A model generated the notes under the pieces. The model did no database searches, was not told where the DNA came from, and saw only the letters and a list, made by a program, of their open reading frames with translations. Both the position numbers and the translations under genes were made by a program. Below, piece after piece: positions 33,929-38,806 of a stretch of 38,806 nt of DNA; position 1 is the first letter of the stretch; each line of letters opens with the position of its first letter. The stretch comes from an uncultured Myxococcales bacterium. Its GTDB lineage: Bacteria; Myxococcota_A; UBA9042. The stretch lies in assembly GCA_903924465.1 (NCBI GenBank), contig CAIYBN010000047.1, forward strand, positions 1 through 38,806. The letters are read 5' to 3'.

Positions 33929-36027
33929 GAAGCCATCCCGCGCGTGTCGGCGGCGTTCCAGACCGAACCCAGAGCGTGCAACAAGACCAGTTGTCCCAGT
34001 CCGCGCTGACCGGATTGCCACGTGGCGTCATCGGCCAGCCAGTCCTCGGCGTCAGGCAGAACGATGGCCGCCAGCCTCGCCACGGTGGCCATGTCCAGTG
34101 TCCCGGTGACCTGAAACGTCTCCCGGTGCAGCGTCGGGTCGGCGAGCCACTCGACATGCAGCCCGGGCACCGCTTGGAGCGTCGCCAACAGCGCAAACGG
34201 ATCGAGGTGGCCGGCCAATTCGACACGCATCGCCAGTTGCGACGCCGTGACCTCGGCGATGTGACCCAACACCACATCGGCGTGCTGCATTTGCGGCCGG
34301 ACAAACCGCTCGGCGTCCGGCGCCCTGCGGTCCAGTTCCGCCAGGACACTCGCCTCCGTCTTGCCGCGATCCTGAACGTCGCGCCCCAGCTTCCTCGCGC
34401 GCCGCACGTCATCTGCGGCGTCGACAAAGACCCGCAAATCCAGCAGGCGCCTCTGCGCACTCAGGTAAAATGGATGCAGACCGACCAGCCCCACCACGCG
34501 CGCCGACGGCCACAGCATGGGCTGGGTGAAGCGGCCAAGCACATGGTCGTACCGCGGCTTGCGGACGTCCGCGCCTTGGCGGAGCCGCTGCAGCGCTTCG
34601 AGCTGCGCTTGCAGGCGATTGGCGCGCGGATCCAGGTGCGTGAGCGTCTGCCACGCCGGATCACCGCGCTCCCAGCGGTGGTCATCATCGCCGTCGACCA
34701 AGGCCAAACGATCGCCCAGCACCGCCGCCAAATCGCGACCGAGCGTGTGTTTCCCCGCGCCACTATCGCCACCGATGCCGATGAGAAACGCTTCATCGTG
34801 GCGTCCCGTCATTTGCGCGCGAATGCCACGTCGGGTCATTTCCCAAGCAGTCCAAGCGGTTGCACAGAAAAGCAAGGTCCACGAAAGACTGGGCGCGCGC
34901 GGATCCGCGAGGAACGGCAGTGCGCGGTGGATTTCCTGGGCCCAACGCACCACGCTGCCGTGGCCGAAAGTGGGTTCAAAGGCTTCCAGCACTGCGTCCG
35001 TCTGCGCCACGAAAAAGTACAGCAGGTACGCGGCATTCATCGCACGCACCGACCAATTTGCCGTGCGCGAGAACTGCGCGCCCAGGAACACCACGAACGG
35101 CGCGGACCAGACGAACCAGCCAGGCTGCGGCGGCACCAACGCGACCAGGGCCAGAAACGCCAGGCCGAGCATCAGCAGGCACAAATCGCGTTCGACCGCC
35201 CGCCAGGTCGCCATCCGCAGCCATGCGAGCGCCAGCGCGGTCGGGGCCAGATACAGTGACAGGTGCGGACCAAACGGCAGCGCTACGGCCCACAGCCGCG
35301 CGGATTCCGGGCTCTGCAGCACCATCAGGCCAAACGCCGGCGTCAGCACCGGCAGGTACGCCACGAGCAGCACGCCGGCCAGAATCGCGACGACGGCGGG
35401 CAAGGCATGACGCCCACGGCGGCGTTTCCACAAAAACGTCAGGACAAAGGGCAGCGCGACGAGCAGGTGCAGCTTGGCCGCCAGCCCCAATCCCAGCACG
35501 AGCGCGCCCAGCCGCGGCCGATCGCCCAGGACGAGCCACAGCGCCAGGAGCAGCAGCGCGGTCGGCCACAGGTCCAGTTGGCCGTGGACATAGGTCGCGT
35601 ACAGCACCACGGGACTCGCCGACCAACTGCGCGCCACGGTCCGCGCGTGCTGCGGCAGCCAGGACATCAACAGCAGGCAAATCAGCACGTCGGCGCCCAG
35701 CAGCGGCAGCCGCAAGAGCAGCAGGCCAAGCGCGCTACCGGCGGTCACGCCCAACGGCGCCGCAAGCAGCCACGGCGCGCCGGCACCCAGGACCATCGTC
35801 GGGCCATACGGAAAGGCCTGAGTTTCCCCAAGCTCCAGATAGCGCTGCCACGGATCCGCGAGCGGCATCTGGCCAAAATCGTGCAGGAACGGCACGAACC
35901 AGCGGGTGGCAAAGTGCGAACCGCAGCACGCTGACAGAACCAATTTGACCGCGATGAGCGTCCAAAACAGCGGATCCCGTCGCAGCAGATGCCAGGACTC
36001 GCGCAGGCTGAGCGTCGTCGGATTCAT
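33925..36027 (-). CDS. GT-C membrane glycosyltransferase fused to uridine-kinase/PRK-like kinase
   Basis: This is a 700-residue two-part protein. Residues about 20-400 contain some ten hydrophobic helices with GT-C/GT87-like features, for example YVHGQLDLWP followed by a Lys-ending helix GLGLAAKLH. Residues about 412-590 form a P-loop kinase: Walker A GGDSGAGKHT (419-428), DGDDDHRWERGDPAW, THLDPRAN, RYDH, GLHPFYL, and the lid-like RKLGRDVQDRG. These match the phosphoribulokinase/uridine kinase family. A further 110 residues of unknown fold end the protein. The kinase would lie on the cytoplasmic face, after the last membrane helix. The ATG at 36027 overlaps the GDPD-like stop. The frame is continuous with no sign of assembly error. 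The kinase substrate is unknown. Confidence 0.85.
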   Translation of the reverse strand: MNPTTLSLRESWHLLRRDPLFWTLIAVKLVLSACCGSHFATRWFVPFLHDFGQMPLADPWQRYLELGETQAFPYGPTMVLGAGAPWLLAAPLGVTAGSALGLLLLRLPLLGADVLICLLLMSWLPQHARTVARSWSASPVVLYATYVHGQLDLWPTALLLLALWLVLGDRPRLGALVLGLGLAAKLHLLVALPFVLTFLWKRRRGRHALPAVVAILAGVLLVAYLPVLTPAFGLMVLQSPESARLWAVALPFGPHLSLYLAPTALALAWLRMATWRAVERDLCLLMLGLAFLALVALVPPQPGWFVWSAPFVVFLGAQFSRTANWSVRAMNAAYLLYFFVAQTDAVLEAFEPTFGHGSVVRWAQEIHRALPFLADPRAPSLSWTLLFCATAWTAWEMTRRGIRAQMTGRHDEAFLIGIGGDSGAGKHTLGRDLAAVLGDRLALVDGDDDHRWERGDPAWQTLTHLDPRANRLQAQLEALQRLRQGADVRKPRYDHVLGRFTQPMLWPSARVVGLVGLHPFYLSAQRRLLDLRVFVDAADDVRRARKLGRDVQDRGKTEASVLAELDRRAPDAERFVRPQMQHADVVLGHIAEVTASQLAMRVELAGHLDPFALLATLQAVPGLHVEWLADPTLHRETFQVTGTLDMATVARLAAIVLPDAEDWLADDATWQSGQRGLGQLVLLHALGSVWNAADTRGMAS

Positions 36028-36614
36028 CGCGCCTGCCACAACGACCGCTGCTTGCTGCACACGGCGTCAAAAGGCTTGTCGCTCAGCTCCGCCATCCGCG
36101 CGACGGTCGCGGCAGGCGTGTGGCGTTGCAACTCCGGGCTGACCACGCAGAGCTTGAAGTGTTGGGCGAGGTGGTGCCAGTCGGCAAGCGAACCGGGAAA
36201 TCGCGTAAAGCAGTCGATCCAGACCCATTGCGCGCGCCCTTGCCAGGCCAGCACGGCGTCGATCGGCTCCACCTCCGACCAGCGCACGGCAAGGCGCGTT
36301 TCCCCGCGCTGCGCCAGCTTCCAGGCGGCCGGCACCGAGAGGTCGAGGAAGAAGAAATCCTCGATTCCGTTGCGTTCGGCCACTTCGAGCACACGCGCTT
36401 CGATGCCTTCGCACTTGACGTTGAAAATGCACGGCCGCGCACCGATGTGCGGAAAGAAGGCCTCCACGGTCGGCCCTGTCGTGAACGGATCGTGCGTGAC
36501 AAGCACATCGGCGCCATCGGAGCGCAGGTCGAATTCCAAGCCGACATCCGCCGGCAGTTGCTGCAACTCGCGCAACGTGTTGACACGGTGCTGGTAAAAT
36601 CGCGGCAGCGTCAT
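36024..36614 (-). CDS. GDPD-like (glycerophosphodiester phosphodiesterase superfamily) protein
   Basis: The compact 196-residue protein keeps the superfamily's catalytic residues: His9-Arg10 (HRVN), Glu27 and Asp29 (GLEFDLR), His41-Asp42 (THDPF) and Lys67 (FNVK). In known enzymes these act with a metal ion to hydrolyse glycerophosphodiesters. It is shorter than typical GDPDs (about 240-300) and has no signal peptide, so it should be cytoplasmic. Within this cassette it might hydrolyse or transfer a phosphodiester-linked intermediate; that is inferred. Both ends overlap neighbours by four bases (ATGA). Confidence 0.75.
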   Translation of the reverse strand: MTLPRFYQHRVNTLRELQQLPADVGLEFDLRSDGADVLVTHDPFTTGPTVEAFFPHIGARPCIFNVKCEGIEARVLEVAERNGIEDFFFLDLSVPAAWKLAQRGETRLAVRWSEVEPIDAVLAWQGRAQWVWIDCFTRFPGSLADWHHLAQHFKLCVVSPELQRHTPAATVARMAELSDKPFDAVCSKQRSLWQAR

Positions 36615-38623
36615 GGCGCGTCAGCCCGTGCGGCGGTCAGCCGGAAAAAGCCCACTCGGAAACGCGTTTGCGCCGGCGTCAGCTGCCTCTGAATGACCGG
36701 TCCGCTCAGGTCGACCACATCGACCGGTTCCAGGACGAAATGTTGGTGAATAGCCTCGCAGGCCGGCTGCATTTTGCGCCCGGTCAACGGCTCGGAAGGT
36801 TTGGCATACCAACACGCCATGCTTTGATAATACAGCAAATCGCGCCCCGGATTTGGCCACGCGTGCGTCGCAAAGATGGGGTCCAGTCCCAACAATTGCG
36901 GCGGATGCTGCGCCGAGAGGAGCGCGACCGGAAAGCCGTCTTGCGAAGTGCCGGACGGCGCCACAAGTCGCTGGAACGGCGGCAATTTTGCCACGTGGTC
37001 GCGCAGGAACAGCCACTCTTGCTGCTGGGCACTCACCGACTGAATTTCGCCACGACGATCGTGCACCGCGACGCCCATCGCCGCTGCAAACGCCAAGAGC
37101 CAGACGCTTTGCGGCAGGAAACCGAGCAAAAGCGGCGGGGCACCGGCGACGACCGCGAGGGCCAGAGCGGTGCTCAGCAGTTGCGTGCGTTCCAGAAATG
37201 GCCCCGTTCCCGTGTAGACGCTCAGCGAGAGCCAGGTCCAGACTGCCGCCGTCAGCACGACCGGCAGGACTGTCCATCGTCGGGTGAACACCGCGAGACA
37301 GAGCGCCACCGCGCTCAGCCACTGCAGCGACAGCGGCGTCCAGTCCTCGTTGAGCCACTGCGACGTGCCCTCAAGGTGCACGTGGCTCGGGACTGGCAAG
37401 GGCATTTCGGGGCGGTGAAGCATCAGCAGGGCGAGTGGCCAGAGCGCCATCGCCGCAACGCCGATGGCAAACCACGCCTGCCGGGTCCGAAGCCACGGCA
37501 GCAGCCAGCCCCAGCGGTGCACGACCGCGAACATCAGGAGCAGCGCGGGAAACGGCATCAACTCCGGGCGGGCTTGCATCGCCAGGACAGCCGCCAGAAG
37601 TGCCACCGTCGCCGCCAGCAGGTCGGACGTCGCCACCGCATCCAGCCAAGCCGCGAGCGCCAGGACCGCCCAGGCCGCGCCCAGAATCCACTGATCCTCT
37701 GCCGCGCCCCACCGCAGGTGCAGGGGCGACAACGCCAGCAACACGCACGCCAACAGGCCCGCGCGCTCGTCGCGCCAAATCGAGGCTGCGAGGCGCCCCA
37801 GCGCTGGCACGGTCAGCGTCGCCGCCGTGGCGTTGACCGCAAACATCCACGACGGATCCCATTTGATCCACGCCACGAGCGCCGAATACAGCGCAGGTCC
37901 GCCGTAGCCGTTGAAAAAACCCGGCTGGCCCGTCAAGCCACTTAGGGATTCGTTGATGTGATAGCTCTCATGCAAGAAGGCCGCAGGAGAAAGCCACGCG
38001 CGCATCACCGCAGCCAGGAGCGTCACCGCCACGTACGGGAGCCACAAAGTTCGCGGCAGACTTCGGAACAGCCACGCTGCCGCCAGAAGCGCCGCGAGCA
38101 GCGAGAAGAACCGCAGCGTCAAGTAGGCCAGGTCCAGCTGCGCCCACGGCACCAGCGGCGCGATGCGAACGACGGGCTGGGTCAACTGGAAGGGCCCCGG
38201 CAGGTGCAGCTTGGCCGCTTCCCGGCGGATGACTTGCGCGGGCTCCGGCGGCAAGTCCGGCGGCACCATGACCGTGAGCTTGGGTGGATCGCGCTCGGGA
38301 CGCAGGTCCACCCATAGCGCTGACGGCTGCGTGCCATTTTGCAGGTGGAGTCGCAGGGCATCGCCTGTAATCGCGACATCGGCAACCCGCCACTGCTGCG
38401 TCACTTGCGCGCCGTCGGTCAACGGACCCAGCCACTGCAGCACTGCGTTCTCGTGATGGGACGGAATCACCCACTTGGGCACCGCGGGTTGCTCCTTGAG
38501 GTGCACCGGCCCCGTCGCCAAGGCGCACACCGCGGAAACAAGAAGCAGAACCAGCAAGAAACGCGGCGTGAGAGATGGTGGATTCGGCTGAGCTACAGGC
38601 GCGTTCACAGTCATCCGCACCAT
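36611..38623 (-). CDS. GT-C-type integral membrane glycosyltransferase
   Basis: This protein of about 670 residues has a first membrane helix (RFLLVLLLVSAVCALATG), an extracytoplasmic domain of about 130 residues with beta character, and then about ten helices. After the second helix group comes AFLHESYHINESL, in the position of the acidic catalytic loop of GT-C enzymes (PMT/ArnT-like), and GAAEDQW lies later. A soluble C-terminal part of about 150 residues carries Cys pairs (MACWYAK, QPACEAI). It probably transfers a sugar from a polyprenyl phosphate on the outer face of the inner membrane. The start is uncertain: in-frame ATGs lie at 38674, 38623 and 38614, none with a good ribosome binding site. 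It is first in the six-gene cassette. Confidence 0.8.
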   Translation of the reverse strand: MVRMTVNAPVAQPNPPSLTPRFLLVLLLVSAVCALATGPVHLKEQPAVPKWVIPSHHENAVLQWLGPLTDGAQVTQQWRVADVAITGDALRLHLQNGTQPSALWVDLRPERDPPKLTVMVPPDLPPEPAQVIRREAAKLHLPGPFQLTQPVVRIAPLVPWAQLDLAYLTLRFFSLLAALLAAAWLFRSLPRTLWLPYVAVTLLAAVMRAWLSPAAFLHESYHINESLSGLTGQPGFFNGYGGPALYSALVAWIKWDPSWMFAVNATAATLTVPALGRLAASIWRDERAGLLACVLLALSPLHLRWGAAEDQWILGAAWAVLALAAWLDAVATSDLLAATVALLAAVLAMQARPELMPFPALLLMFAVVHRWGWLLPWLRTRQAWFAIGVAAMALWPLALLMLHRPEMPLPVPSHVHLEGTSQWLNEDWTPLSLQWLSAVALCLAVFTRRWTVLPVVLTAAVWTWLSLSVYTGTGPFLERTQLLSTALALAVVAGAPPLLLGFLPQSVWLLAFAAAMGVAVHDRRGEIQSVSAQQQEWLFLRDHVAKLPPFQRLVAPSGTSQDGFPVALLSAQHPPQLLGLDPIFATHAWPNPGRDLLYYQSMACWYAKPSEPLTGRKMQPACEAIHQHFVLEPVDVVDLSGPVIQRQLTPAQTRFRVGFFRLTAARADAP

Positions 38624-38755
38624 GTTGGCAGGGTCGCCGCGATGCTGCAACCGGGCATTCGGTCGTGGGCGCATCCGCAAACTGATCTTCGATCTGATTC
38701 CGCAGACTTCCAGCCGCCCGCTGTGCCAGTAGCCTCGTAACCTCGCAAAATGACA

Positions 38756-38784
38756 ATGATGGCGTATCGTTCCGGTGACTTCAA
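38756..38784 (-). promoter_or_regulatory. Tentative promoter of the six-gene cassette
   Basis: On the minus strand, TTGAAG (38784-38779), 17 bases and CATCAT (38761-38756). The match is only fair, and the leader to the preferred start at 38623 would be about 125 bases. The rest of the end segment (38681-38806) holds no gene that I can support. Confidence 0.3.
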
Positions 38785-38793
38785 AACCACCGC

Positions 38794-38806
38794 GTTCACC
38801 GTGAAC
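38794..38806. repeat. Short perfect inverted repeat at the right edge
   Basis: GTTCAC and GTGAAC flank a single C at the very end of the window, just upstream of the tentative cassette promoter. It could be a small operator or part of a larger element cut by the window edge. Confidence 0.25.

Noticed and set aside
34860..35948. Long plus-strand frame inside the GT-C-kinase gene
   Set aside because: Composition is Arg/Ala/Pro-rich with no domain, antisense to a clear membrane protein.

Overview
The window is high-GC bacterial DNA and is almost fully coding. The gene content points to Myxococcota or a related former-deltaproteobacterial lineage. At least six genes encode lipoproteins with signal peptides ending in a lipobox. 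Several of these carry Cys-rich CGxGxC...CPxDC modules, DGDxCTxDxC modules or DNDGDG repeats, which are common in the predicted surface proteomes of that group. They sit beside ordinary Gram-negative housekeeping genes (groES-groEL, grpE, glyQ-glyS, folC, rplC). The taxonomic call is an inference from these features; no rRNA or tRNA gene is present to confirm it.

Layout. (1) Positions 1-403 hold no supported gene but contain two adjacent perfect hairpins. (2) 404-2756, plus strand: a lipoprotein with a Cys-x5-Arg tyrosine-phosphatase signature, then a lipoprotein with a CAP/SCP domain. (3) 2768-17892, minus strand, transcribed right to left: glyQ, glyS, two beta-propeller-like lipoproteins, a TPR protein with a Pro/Glu/Lys-rich linker, and a 2229-residue Cys-rich multi-propeller lipoprotein. 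The first four genes overlap or nearly touch. (4) 17999-19507, minus strand: a Cys-rich lipoprotein with a very clear somatomedin-B domain. (5) 19844-22448, plus strand: groES, groEL, grpE. (6) 22452-23285, minus strand: an MBL-fold hydrolase, divergent from a plus-strand beta-helix lipoprotein (23410-27084). That gene overlaps folC, which is followed by rplC on its own promoter, and then by two unrecognised genes (to 30711). (7) 30715-38623, minus strand: six genes, each start codon overlapping the previous stop by 4 bases. In transcription order they are a GT-C-type membrane glycosyltransferase, a GDPD-like protein, a GT-C membrane domain fused to a uridine-kinase/PRK-like P-loop kinase, a class II aldolase-like protein, a tandem-duplicated nucleotidyltransferase, and a DPM1-like GT2.

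How the genes work together. The six-gene cassette is the best candidate for an undescribed system. Its parts fit a pathway that builds a phosphorylated precursor (aldolase, kinase), activates it with a nucleotide (nucleotidyltransferase), loads it on a polyprenyl phosphate (GT2) and transfers it outside the membrane (two GT-C enzymes). The substrate is unknown, and this order is inferred from families, not shown. The other half of the window looks like cell-surface construction genes interleaved with chaperone and translation genes.
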